Shown: positions 1 through 5,823 of the stretch, in pieces | Layout: each line of letters starts with the position of its first letter | Numbering within the stretch: position 1 is the first letter of the stretch | From: Micrococcaceae bacterium UBA6021 | Lineage (GTDB): Bacteria > Actinomycetota > Actinomycetes > Actinomycetales > Micrococcaceae | Length of the DNA: 6,621 nucleotides | Direction: 5' to 3' | Assembly (NCBI GenBank): GCA_002427975.1 | Contig: DIZT01000211.1 | Coordinates: 1 to 6,621 of the forward strand | Notes under the pieces: model-generated | Seen by the model: the letters and a program-made list of their open reading frames with translations, nothing else | The model's database searches: none | Told to the model about the DNA's origin: nothing | Program-made: the position numbers and the translations under genes

Positions 1-26
1 CGTCCGTTTGAGAGTCCGGTGTTATC

Positions 27-77
27 CGCGTACGTTGCTTAAGGCCTCTCCATAGTCCCCCAACGTACGGAGGGGCC
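27..77 (+). other. structured segment with two competing pairings before the terminator
   Basis: Two long complementarities compete for nearly the same strand. Positions 29-37 (CGTACGTTG) pair perfectly with 61-69. Positions 43-51 (GGCCTCTCC) pair with 69-77 with one G-U. They overlap at position 69 and cross each other, so they would be either alternative folds or a sterically strained pseudoknot. With the terminator just behind, this could be the 3' part of a structured RNA or the 3' untranslated region of a truncated upstream gene. I do not recognise a known RNA family; a tRNA or tmRNA 3' end is not visible. Confidence 0.3.
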
Positions 78-84
78 ATCCCAA

Positions 85-129
85 AACAGAAACCCCCGCC
101 GGTCATTGCGACTGACGGGGGTTTCTGTT
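85..129. terminator. strong hairpin terminator of an element left of the window
   Basis: A perfect 14-bp stem is formed by 85-98 (AACAGAAACCCCCG) and 116-129. It continues inward after one mismatch through a short stem around the loop at 105-109. The outer part of each arm is A/T-rich, so either strand would end in a T-rich tract (TTTCTGTT). No gene in the window reads into it, because the first gene starts downstream on the plus strand. It therefore most likely ends a transcript coming from left of position 1 and insulates the following gene from read-through. Confidence 0.85.
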
Positions 130-140
130 GTGGTTCCTGT

Positions 141-249
141 CCCAATTGTTGGCCGCTACCGAACCGGCTTACCATGCTCAAATGTCCGATTTCCGAAGCG
201 ACCCAATCACGACTGGAATCGACCGGATAACCATGCTTGACTGCGAAGC
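141..249 (+). repeat. degenerate tandem duplication of about 60 bp upstream of the first gene
   Basis: The same short words occur twice in the same order: CCCAAT at 141 and 202, ACCGG at 163 and 222, ACCATGCT at 171 and 230, CGAAGC at 194 and 244. The middle pair keeps exactly the same 59-bp offset. The outer words have offsets of 61 and 50, so the copies have diverged by small indels. The second copy runs into the TTGACT and TATGCT hexamers before the start codon at 270, so the duplication may have doubled an operator or promoter part. Confidence 0.45.
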
Positions 250-261
250 AGAGGTTATGCT
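237..261 (+). promoter_or_regulatory. candidate promoter of the secreted coiled-coil gene
   Basis: TTGACT (237-242) resembles a -35 box and TATGCT (256-261) fits the actinobacterial TANNNT -10 pattern. The 13-nt spacer is too short for a normal housekeeping promoter, so the two boxes may not work as a pair. The -10 ends 8 nt before the ATG at 270, which would give a leaderless or almost leaderless mRNA. This would explain why the only Shine-Dalgarno-like string (AGAGG, 250-254) sits 15 nt from the start. Confidence 0.35.
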
Positions 262-269
262 GACGTCAT

Positions 270-1523
270 ATGTCCGGGTTCACCTTGAAATCACGACTCC
301 TTCTCACGTCGGCGACGCTGGCGGGATCGTTGGCGTGTTCGGCATTGGTTCCGTTTCCCGCATTCGCCGCCGACGACGCTCCGCCGGGAGGGTTTCCGTC
401 CTGGCAGGATGTTCAGGATGCGCGGAAGAACGAGGCCAGCAAGGCTGACGAGGTCGGCAAGATCAACGCCTTGTTGAGCGGACTCAGGACCCAGGGAGAA
501 GACCTGGGAAATGCCGCCGTCAGGTCCGCGGCCGAGTACGCCGTTGCTGCATCGGCATTGGATGCGGCCAGCGCCACGGTGGTGGTAGTCACGGCGCAGT
601 CAGCAAGGGCGGATGCCAAGGTTGCCCGGTACAAGAAGGAAATCGGTGCGCTGGCGGCCCAGGCCTACAAAGCGGGAGGCGCCAATGTGGGCCTCTATGT
701 TGCCTTGGATGCAGTGGAGTCCAAGGACAGTCTCCAGCGCCTGGATGTCATGCGCGTAGTGATGGACAGGTCGACGGCGTTGTTTGATGAGTCCGCCGCG
801 GCCGAGAGCGCAGCGAAGGCACTGGCTGCCCAGGAAGAGGCAGCCAAGGCGGAAAGAGAGCGTCTGGCGGGGGAAGCCAAGGCGAAACTGGAAGCCGCTC
901 AAGCGGCACAGGAGTCCATGGTCAGCCAGATCGCCCAGCAACAGCAGCACGATCAGGAACTCACCGCGCAACTGGCGTCTCTCAAGGGGACATCGGCATC
1001 CGTTGAGGACCAGTACCAGCAGGGCCAGGCGGCCCTGGCCGCGTACCAGGCCGCTCAGGAGGCCAAACGTGCCGCTGCCGAGGAACAGGCGCGCCAGCAG
1101 GCTGCCGCCGCAGCGCAGGCGAAGGCCCAAGCCAGGCCTGACGTCGGCGCGAGCACTCGGGTGCCGGCTGCGAGTCCGCCGCCGGGTTTCCCCGCAATTC
1201 CCGGGGGCGCGGTCAATGATTCTGCCGCGGCGCAGAACTATGCCGCCGCCCGGCTCGGCGCCTTCGGCTGGGGGCCGGACCAGTCCCGGTGCCTGATGCA
1301 GTTGTGGAACAGGGAATCGAGCTGGCTGACAAATGCAACCAACCCGGACTCAGGGGCCTACGGTATTGCCCAGGCACTGCCGCCCGGAAAGTATTCCAGC
1401 GCCGGTAGCGACTGGCTGACTAATTACCGGACGCAAATCGACTGGGGCCTTGGCTACATCAGGGACCGCTACGGCTCGCCTTGCGTCGCGTGGGACCACG
1501 AAACATCCAGTAACTGGTACTGA
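270..1523 (+). CDS. secreted coiled-coil protein with C-terminal lytic-transglycosylase-like domain
   Basis: A 417-aa exported protein, probably a peptidoglycan hydrolase acting outside the membrane. Residues 1-33 form a signal peptide: basic residues, a hydrophobic core, and a likely signal peptidase I site after AFA (31-33). Cys23 is not in a proper lipobox (SLAC), so a lipoprotein is unlikely. Residues about 50-290 are Ala/Glu/Gln/Lys-rich with strong coiled-coil character, as in PcsB, CwlO and RipA N-terminal regions. Residues 291-320 are a Pro/Gly/Ala linker. Residues about 321-417 form the compact domain found at the end of many actinobacterial transglycosylase-like proteins: NRESSW with candidate catalytic Glu349, SGAYGIAQALP, and a terminal YGSPCVAW...NWY. 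Cys341 and Cys405 could form a disulfide. A stop codon at 261 in the same frame makes ATG 270 the earliest start. It stands alone, with dedA facing it from downstream. Fold and location are well supported; the exact bond cleaved is inferred. Confidence 0.88.
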   Translation: MSGFTLKSRLLLTSATLAGSLACSALVPFPAFAADDAPPGGFPSWQDVQDARKNEASKADEVGKINALLSGLRTQGEDLGNAAVRSAAEYAVAASALDAASATVVVVTAQSARADAKVARYKKEIGALAAQAYKAGGANVGLYVALDAVESKDSLQRLDVMRVVMDRSTALFDESAAAESAAKALAAQEEAAKAERERLAGEAKAKLEAAQAAQESMVSQIAQQQQHDQELTAQLASLKGTSASVEDQYQQGQAALAAYQAAQEAKRAAAEEQARQQAAAAAQAKAQARPDVGASTRVPAASPPPGFPAIPGGAVNDSAAAQNYAAARLGAFGWGPDQSRCLMQLWNRESSWLTNATNPDSGAYGIAQALPPGKYSSAGSDWLTNYRTQIDWGLGYIRDRYGSPCVAWDHETSSNWY

Positions 1524-1833
1524 CGAGCCGTGTCCCGCACAGTATCTTCAGCCAAACCCCATGTCTCTCAATCCCAAACAGGCAGTGGTTATTAGACCAC
1601 CCACTGTTAGACGGCACTTCGACACAGCACGCGCCGGGGGCCCCGCAGGATTTCCCCAAGGTCTTCGGAACTGAGGTCCCCGTCTCAATGATTCGATCGT
1701 TTTAAAGACGGATGACGGATCAGGGCCAACATCAAGCACGTAGGAATGTTCGGAGAGCATCCGGCCAAGACAACGCAGGAACCGCCATTTGAACTGTGAA
1801 AAACCCGCCATTCTCGCAGTCACAGTGTCTATA

Positions 1834-1895
1834 TGGGATTTTGATTGGTGGGGGAGTGCCCGGAAAGTGGAGCGGTGGGGGACCGTCAAATGGGA
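1834..1895 (+). other. GTGGG-rich patch, possible MraZ-like operator remnant
   Basis: Four TGGG(A/G) words lie on the plus strand at 1834, 1849, 1876 and 1891. They form two pairs with the same 15-bp offset, with an AGTGGA between them (1866-1871). G-rich direct repeats of this type precede mraZ at the head of the division and cell-wall cluster in many bacteria, where MraZ binds TGGGN repeats. No mraZ reading frame follows; the patch runs into the 3' end of dedA on the other strand. The known MraZ arrangement has shorter spacing, so this is only a resemblance. Confidence 0.2.
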
Positions 1896-1900
1896 TGACC

Positions 1901-1920
1901 GCCGCCCTGGCGTGGGCGGC
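1901..1920 (-). terminator. candidate GC-rich terminator hairpin of dedA
   Basis: GCCGCCC (1901-1907) pairs perfectly with GGGCGGC (1914-1920) around a 6-nt loop, about 45 bp beyond the dedA stop codon. There is no T-tract on either side. Such hairpins without a T-tract are common at actinobacterial gene ends, but the call is weak. Confidence 0.35.
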
Positions 1921-1965
1921 CCCGGCCGGCTCGATGGGAACGAGGGGGCGGGGTAGGTCTGGGTT

Positions 1966-2619
1966 TCAGCCTGGGTCCGGGGTGTGGGTTTGGTCGCCTG
2001 TTTCGGGCCTGGTCGTTGGGGCCCGGCGGTGGCGGTGGAGGCGCTGGAGGAGGTGATCGGTGATGACGCCGATGACGAGGGACAGGACAATGGCGGCGGC
2101 AGCAGCGGGCAGGGGCTGATGCTGTGCCCATTTCCCGGCGATGACCCCGACTCCGATGCAGTAGCCGGCCCAGGTGACGGCGGCGGCCGCGTCCAGCCAG
2201 ATGAACATTGTGAGCGGGTATGCCGTGGCGCCGGCCGTGAAATTCACGGCGGTGCGGCCCCCGGGAAGGTAGCGGGCGGTGAAGATCAGTACCGCACCGC
2301 GCTTGTCCAGTTCGAATCGGGCCCGGTGCAGTGCCCGGTCAATCCCTGGTTTCCGACTCCATGCATATCGGGTGGTGCCGATGCGTGCGCTGATCCGGTA
2401 CGCGATGTTATCTCCGGTGACGGCGCCGGCAGCACCGGCGGCGCCCAACAACCATAGATTCGGTGATCCTGACGTCTCTGACAGGGCTGCCAAGGCCACG
2501 ATCAGTGTTGCGTTGGGGAGTATGGGCAGGAAACCGTCGATCAGGCAAAAAACAAACAGGGCCGGGAAGATCCACCACGCGCCGGCGGCCTGCAGAATGA
2601 GGCCGCTGAGGTATCCCAT
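1966..2619 (-). CDS. DedA-family membrane protein
   Basis: A 217-aa polytopic membrane protein with the DedA (SNARE-associated / VTT) fold. It has a hydrophobic N-terminus with an acidic residue before a Pro-rich re-entrant segment (LIDGFLPILPN, 26-36), a conserved GDNIAYRI (69-76), the family hallmark FTARYLPGGRT (113-123) containing Arg116 and Arg122, then FTAGA and a membrane segment to about 160, another at about 172-190, and a basic/polar tail from 192. Size is normal for the family. The start is well supported: AGGAG lies 6 nt before the ATG. DedA proteins move lipids across the inner membrane; Bacillus UptA returns undecaprenyl phosphate to the cytosolic face, while others act on phospholipids. 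Its divergent neighbour is an undecaprenyl-diphosphate phosphatase, which favours the undecaprenyl-phosphate role, but this is inferred from context. Confidence 0.92.
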   Translation of the reverse strand: MGYLSGLILQAAGAWWIFPALFVFCLIDGFLPILPNATLIVALAALSETSGSPNLWLLGAAGAAGAVTGDNIAYRISARIGTTRYAWSRKPGIDRALHRARFELDKRGAVLIFTARYLPGGRTAVNFTAGATAYPLTMFIWLDAAAAVTWAGYCIGVGVIAGKWAQHQPLPAAAAAIVLSLVIGVITDHLLQRLHRHRRAPTTRPETGDQTHTPDPG

Positions 2620-2625
2620 GCGGCA

Positions 2626-2630
2626 CTCCT
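2626..2630 (-). promoter_or_regulatory. Shine-Dalgarno site of dedA
   Basis: Read on the minus strand, AAGGAG precedes the ATG by 6 nt (TGCCGC). This is the best ribosome binding site in the window and fixes the dedA start at 2619. Confidence 0.8.
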
Positions 2631-2739
2631 TCCTCGAAGGTCCGGTCGTGACGGGCGGGAAGTGCCGCGTCTCTTCACATTGTCACCCGGCAAAGCCGCT
2701 TGTCTGCCCATTGGACCACCGGCCCGACCAGGCCTGGGA

Positions 2740-2796
2740 GAGACGGCGTATTGTCGCCCTCAGTCTGTAATGGCCCGTCTCGGTGCCGGCGCACCG
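2740..2796. other. inverted repeats in the dedA/uppP divergent spacer
   Basis: The 292-bp spacer between the divergent dedA and uppP genes contains no gene but has nested symmetry. GAGACGG (2740-2746) is repeated inverted as CCGTCTC (2775-2781). Immediately next to it CGGTGC (2781-2786) pairs with GCACCG (2791-2796) around a CGGC loop. A smaller GGCG/CGCC stem lies at 2745-2758. These could be operator half-sites shared by both genes or a hairpin in a longer uppP transcript. No regulator is encoded in the window, and I cannot name one. Confidence 0.3.
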
Positions 2797-2899
2797 TGTT
2801 CACGACTGACTTCACTGCCTGGCTCAGGGTTCGGCCAGCGCGCGCGGCGGGCCGGGGATGAATTCCTGCTTTGTTTTTCTGCCCGTTACCGGTCCCGGA

Positions 2900-2912
2900 T
2901 AGGCTCGCAGGA
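2900..2912 (+). promoter_or_regulatory. -10 element placed for leaderless uppP transcription
   Basis: TAGGCT (2900-2905) matches the TANNNT -10 consensus and ends 6 nt before the ATG at 2912. Transcription would therefore begin at or next to that A, giving a leaderless mRNA. No good -35 lies 16-18 nt upstream; TTGTTT (2871-2876) is 23 nt away. The competing reading is that AGGATGAT (2909-2916) is a Shine-Dalgarno site for the in-frame ATG at 2921. Confidence 0.4.
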
Positions 2913-3838
2913 TGATAAATATGATCCAGGCTGCGGTTCTTGGTTTCCTGCAGGGCCTCACGGAGCTTTTTCCCATTTCCAGCCTGGGTCACAGCGTGAT
3001 CCTTCCGAAGCTTTTCGGCTGGAATCTGGACCAGAACGCGCCCTCGTTTCTGACGTTCCTCATCGCCACCCACCTGGCCACCGCCATCGTGCTGTTCTTC
3101 TTTTTTCTCAAAGACTGGATCGAGATCTTCAAGGGTCTCGGCCGATCCGTCCGGGACCGGAAAATTGGCCCGTCGGACACCTACGCGCAACTCGGCTGGC
3201 TGCTCATCATTGGAACGATTCCGGCCGGGATCCTTGGACTGGTGCTGGAGAAACCCATCCGGGCACTGTTCGCATCCCCGCTGACCGCGGCGGCCTTCCT
3301 GATCCTCAACGGGCTGGTCCTGTTCACGGCAGAACGCCTGCGGCGGCGCGAGAAGCCGCGGGTCGGCGCACATTCGGCGCCCGGTCCAGGTTCGCCGGGT
3401 CCGCGTTCTGACGGTTCCGCTGCGGACGGTCCGGGTTCGGATGCCAGGATCGCCACGACCCTTTCCTGGAAGGAGGCGCTGGGTATCGGAGCGGCCCAGG
3501 CCGCGGCCCTGGTGCCGGGTATTTCCAGGTCCGGCTCATCCATGGTCGGGGGACTCCTCTCGGGCCTGAACAACGAAAACGCCGCACGGTTCAGTTTCCT
3601 GCTCGCCACCCCGATCATCGGCGCGGCCGCGGTCCTGAAGCTCCCGGAGCTGTTCAGCCCCGCGATGGCCGACGAGCGCGGCGCCTTCCTCATCGGCGCG
3701 GCCTGCTCCGCCGTCGCGGCATGGTTCGCCACAAGATTCCTGCTCAGGTTCTTCGAAACCCGGACATTGACGCCCTTCGCCATCTACTGCGTGGCCGGCG
3801 GCGCCGTCTACTTCACGGCGATGCTCATCATCGGATAA
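2912..3838 (+). CDS. uppP: undecaprenyl-diphosphate phosphatase (BacA/UppP family)
   Basis: A 308-aa integral membrane enzyme that removes a phosphate from undecaprenyl diphosphate to regenerate the carrier for lipid II and other envelope glycans; overexpression in this family gives bacitracin tolerance. Both family signatures are present. The N-terminal LQGLTELFPISSLGH (13-27) has Gln14 and Glu18 in the (E/Q)xxxE motif and His27. The second motif PGISRSGSS (202-210) has Ser205 and Arg206, with Ser210 where E. coli has Thr178. Several hydrophobic segments alternate with short loops. Residues about 147-180 form a Pro/Gly/Ser/Ala-rich loop between the two motif halves. The SSLGHS wording differs from the common SSSAHL form, suggesting a second, non-housekeeping subclass. 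ATG 2912 suits leaderless expression (TAGGCT just upstream); ATG 2921 has a plausible ribosome site, so the true start may be 3 codons later. It is divergent from dedA and convergent with rodA. Confidence 0.95.
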   Translation: MINMIQAAVLGFLQGLTELFPISSLGHSVILPKLFGWNLDQNAPSFLTFLIATHLATAIVLFFFFLKDWIEIFKGLGRSVRDRKIGPSDTYAQLGWLLIIGTIPAGILGLVLEKPIRALFASPLTAAAFLILNGLVLFTAERLRRREKPRVGAHSAPGPGSPGPRSDGSAADGPGSDARIATTLSWKEALGIGAAQAAALVPGISRSGSSMVGGLLSGLNNENAARFSFLLATPIIGAAAVLKLPELFSPAMADERGAFLIGAACSAVAAWFATRFLLRFFETRTLTPFAIYCVAGGAVYFTAMLIIG

Positions 3839-3989
3839 GGGCAACTGTCAGGTCCTGGGGCTTCGGCGCGGGTGACCGCGGTTTCGTGGGTGGTGCCGCC
3901 GCCCTTCTACGTGATCTTCAGTCTGGTGCCTGCGGGTTGTTCGCGGACGGCAGCGGTGAGTGACGCCGGCGGTGAGGTCAATATCCCGG

Positions 3990-4018
3990 AGGGCTGCCCT
4001 GCCGGGCAAGGCAGCCCT
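3990..4018. terminator. shared terminator between convergent uppP and rodA
   Basis: AGGGCTGCC (3990-3998) pairs perfectly with GGCAGCCCT (4010-4018) around an 11-nt loop, followed on the plus strand by GTCTTT. It lies in the 214-bp spacer between two genes that face each other and is the only strong hairpin there, so it probably ends both transcripts. The T-rich tail exists only on the plus side, so it should work better for uppP. Confidence 0.7.
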
Positions 4019-4052
4019 GTCTTTACCCGCGCGCGGTGTGACCGGCCGGCAT

Positions 4053-5429
4053 CTACCGGACCGGCGTGCCCACCGTTTCGTCCAGACCTGTCGGGAGGGG
4101 CCCCGTGGCGTGGGGTCTGCGGGCGGCGTCACTGATGCGCAGCAGCAGGGCAACGATGATCCAGTTCGCCAGCAACGAGGACCCGCCGGCGGAGAGGAAC
4201 GGTGTTGTCAGGCCCGTGAGCGGAATGAGGCGGGTGACGCCGCCCATGATGATGAAGCACTGTATTGCCATGGCGAAGGACAGGCCGCAGGCCATCAGTT
4301 TTCCGAAGGTGTCCCGGGTGCCCAGCGCTGCCCGGAAGCCCCGGGTGAACAGCAGGAGGTAGAGGGCAATGATGGCGAAGAGTCCGATCAGGCCCAGGCC
4401 TTCTCCCAGTGAGGCGATGATCATGTCACTGTTGGCGAACGGGACCAGGTCCGGGCGCCCAAGTCCGAGGCCGGTGCCCACCAGGCCGCCGGAGGCCATG
4501 CCGAACAGTCCTTGGACAACCTGGGAGCTTCCGCCCGGGAAGCGGTCGTAGACCGCCGGGTCAAACGCGTTGAGCCACGAGTCGAAGCGGAGCCCCACGT
4601 GCGGAAAGATCCGGGCGGCGGCGTACCCGCCCGCGGCCATAAGAACCAGCCCCAGTAGGACCCATGTGACGCGGCTGGTGGCGACGTAAATCATGACCAT
4701 GAACAGTCCGAAGAACAGGATGGACATGCCCAGGTCGTGCTGGAACACCAGCACGCCCACGCTGGCCGCCCAGGCTGTCACCATGGGGCCCATGTCCTTG
4801 ACCCGGGGGAACTGGAGGGGCCCTACTTTCCTTCCGGCCAGCAGGATCAGGTCGCGGTGGGTGGACAGATACCCGGCAAAGAAGATTCCTAACGTAATCT
4901 TGACGATTTCGCCGGGCTGGAACTGCAGCGGGCCGAGGCGTATCCACACGCTGGCGCCGTTGATGTCCCCGGCAGAAACACCCGGGACCAGAGGCAGGAT
5001 CAGCAGGACGGCACTGACCGCCAGGGAGATGAACGTGTACCGGCGCAGCACCCGGTGGTCCTTCAGGAACCACAGCACGGCGGCCGCGATGAGGACGGAC
5101 ACGGCCGTCCATTTGAGCTGGTTAGCCCCGGCGTCGGTGCCGGTGGCCGCATCCAGGCTCTGGATCATGGCGATGCCGAGACCGTTCAGGGCCACCACGA
5201 TCGGCAGGATCACCGGATCCGCATAGCTGGCACGCAGCCGCAAAACAACATGGAACCCTGCGGCCAGGATGGTCAGGGTCCCCGCCTGGAACCAGAACCC
5301 CGAACCAAGGGCCTCGTTCCTGTCCAGGCTTACCATCGCGCTGGCGCCGATCCCGATGCCCAGGGCCACCAGCAGAAGGAGAGCCTCGACATCCCGGCGC
5401 GGCTTCGCGACAGCCTGCTGCTGACTCAT
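4053..5429 (-). CDS. rodA: RodA-type SEDS peptidoglycan glycosyltransferase
   Basis: A 458-aa polytopic membrane protein of the SEDS (FtsW/RodA/SpoVE) family, which polymerises lipid II into glycan strands together with a class B penicillin-binding protein. Visible motifs are GASVWIRLGPLQFQPGEIVKI (158-178, the family QPSE-type motif with Gly instead of Ser), QHDLGMS (230-236), WLNAFDP (285-291) in the large external loop, where Asp290 is the likely catalytic aspartate, SSQVVQGLFGMASGG (301-315), SDMIIASLGEGLGLIG (334-349), and LTGLTTPFLSAGGSS (404-418). The end resembles mycobacterial RodA. Length is normal, and the short tail from about 437 is cytoplasmic and polar. AAAGAGG lies 6 nt before the ATG. 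In actinobacteria rodA normally sits among pstP, pbpA, pknA and pknB; none is present here, so this is probably an extra copy or a displaced gene. Confidence 0.93.
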   Translation of the reverse strand: MSQQQAVAKPRRDVEALLLLVALGIGIGASAMVSLDRNEALGSGFWFQAGTLTILAAGFHVVLRLRASYADPVILPIVVALNGLGIAMIQSLDAATGTDAGANQLKWTAVSVLIAAAVLWFLKDHRVLRRYTFISLAVSAVLLILPLVPGVSAGDINGASVWIRLGPLQFQPGEIVKITLGIFFAGYLSTHRDLILLAGRKVGPLQFPRVKDMGPMVTAWAASVGVLVFQHDLGMSILFFGLFMVMIYVATSRVTWVLLGLVLMAAGGYAAARIFPHVGLRFDSWLNAFDPAVYDRFPGGSSQVVQGLFGMASGGLVGTGLGLGRPDLVPFANSDMIIASLGEGLGLIGLFAIIALYLLLFTRGFRAALGTRDTFGKLMACGLSFAMAIQCFIIMGGVTRLIPLTGLTTPFLSAGGSSLLANWIIVALLLRISDAARRPHATGPLPTGLDETVGTPVR

Positions 5430-5823
5430 GGATTGCCTCTTTCAGGGTGGGGAAGGCTGTCGGGGCCCGGTTGCGCGGCAGTTTGACCGGACAGAACGAG
5501 TCAGGTTCGCACCATTATGTTCGGATCGCGGCAACAGGCAACAGGCATCGGGTCGTCGCCAGTCTACTATTCCGGGACCTGCCTCGACTGCGGCCAGTCA
5601 CCGGCCCACCGGGCAGAAGACGCGCCCGATGATCAGGTTCGTCATCGACAGGGCCGGAGCCGGAGCCGAAGCTGTGCAGGGTGACACGGGGCGGCCGAGG
5701 CGCTCTTCCGGGCAACGGGGCGGACGGAAGACGTATTGTTTTTCGAGTGCCGCCTGTCCTTACCCCAGGATCGGATCGGTGAGGGGGACGGGTGCGGGGG
5801 CCGGTGCCCAGACGTAACGAGGA
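5430..5823. other. gene-free divergent spacer between rodA and the ftsW fragment
   Basis: This 394-bp stretch holds no credible gene. It contains the rodA promoter candidate on the minus strand, the repeats CAACAGG/CAACAGG (5532-5545) and CCGGAG/CCGGAG (5653-5664), and CGGAT repeats around 5768-5779. It also has CGTATTGT at 5732-5739, a word that occurs once more in the dedA/uppP spacer (2747-2754); TATTGT fits the TANNNT -10 pattern, but no matching -35 is evident for ftsW. Confidence 0.45.
5514..5541 (-). promoter_or_regulatory. rodA: candidate promoter of rodA
   Basis: On the minus strand TTGCCT (5536-5541) and CATAAT (5514-5519) are separated by 16 nt. CATAAT matches five of six bases of the standard -10. 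Transcription would start near 5507 and leave a leader of roughly 78 nt carrying the AAAGAGG ribosome site. The -35 lies in a small direct repeat (GCAACAG at 5531 and AACAGGCA following), which could be incidental. Confidence 0.4.

Larger units (their letters stand above)
1524..1965. other. gene-free stretch between the secreted-protein gene and dedA
   Basis: I see no credible gene here. Positions about 1540-1830 are visibly less GC-rich than the genes around them. Small structures include a weak hairpin (GTGGT 1585-1589 with ACCAC 1596-1600), a GGGGCCCC palindrome (1637-1644) and a tandem GACGGAT pair (1707-1720). The right part carries a GTGGG-rich patch (1834-1895) and a GC hairpin (1901-1920), listed separately. 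No strong terminator with a T-tract follows the stop codon at 1523. Confidence 0.5.

Noticed and set aside
130..269. Possible c-di-AMP (ydaO-type) riboswitch, often found before actinobacterial wall hydrolase genes
   Set aside because: I could not find its conserved core strings, and the leader would be too short if transcription begins near 268.
128..448. Plus-strand reading frame of 106 codons starting MWFLSQ
   Set aside because: It starts inside the terminator arm, overlaps the signal-peptide region of the gene at 270 in another frame, and has an Arg-rich low-complexity end typical of an out-of-frame reading.
1583..1606. Hairpin around GTGGT/ACCAC as the terminator of the secreted-protein gene
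   Set aside because: The stem is only 5-6 bp, has no T-tract, and lies 60 bp beyond the stop codon, so the support is too weak.
1548..2090. Minus-strand reading frame of 180 codons over the gene-free stretch
   Set aside because: It overlaps the 3' end of dedA in another frame, is Ser/Pro/Arg-rich without domains, and lacks a ribosome site.
2798..2815. GTTCAC and CTTCAC direct repeats resembling a PhoP (PHO) box upstream of uppP
   Set aside because: The repeat period is 12 bp, whereas PHO boxes use 11-bp direct repeats; with only two imperfect units this is probably chance.
2662..3411. Plus-strand reading frame of 249 codons across the dedA/uppP spacer
   Set aside because: Most of it is a shifted frame of uppP, rich in Arg, Gly and Pro, and it has no recognisable domain.
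3848..4153. Minus-strand frame of 101 codons in the uppP/rodA spacer
   Set aside because: It overlaps the rodA 3' end and the shared terminator hairpin, and its composition is Arg/Pro-rich like a shadow frame.
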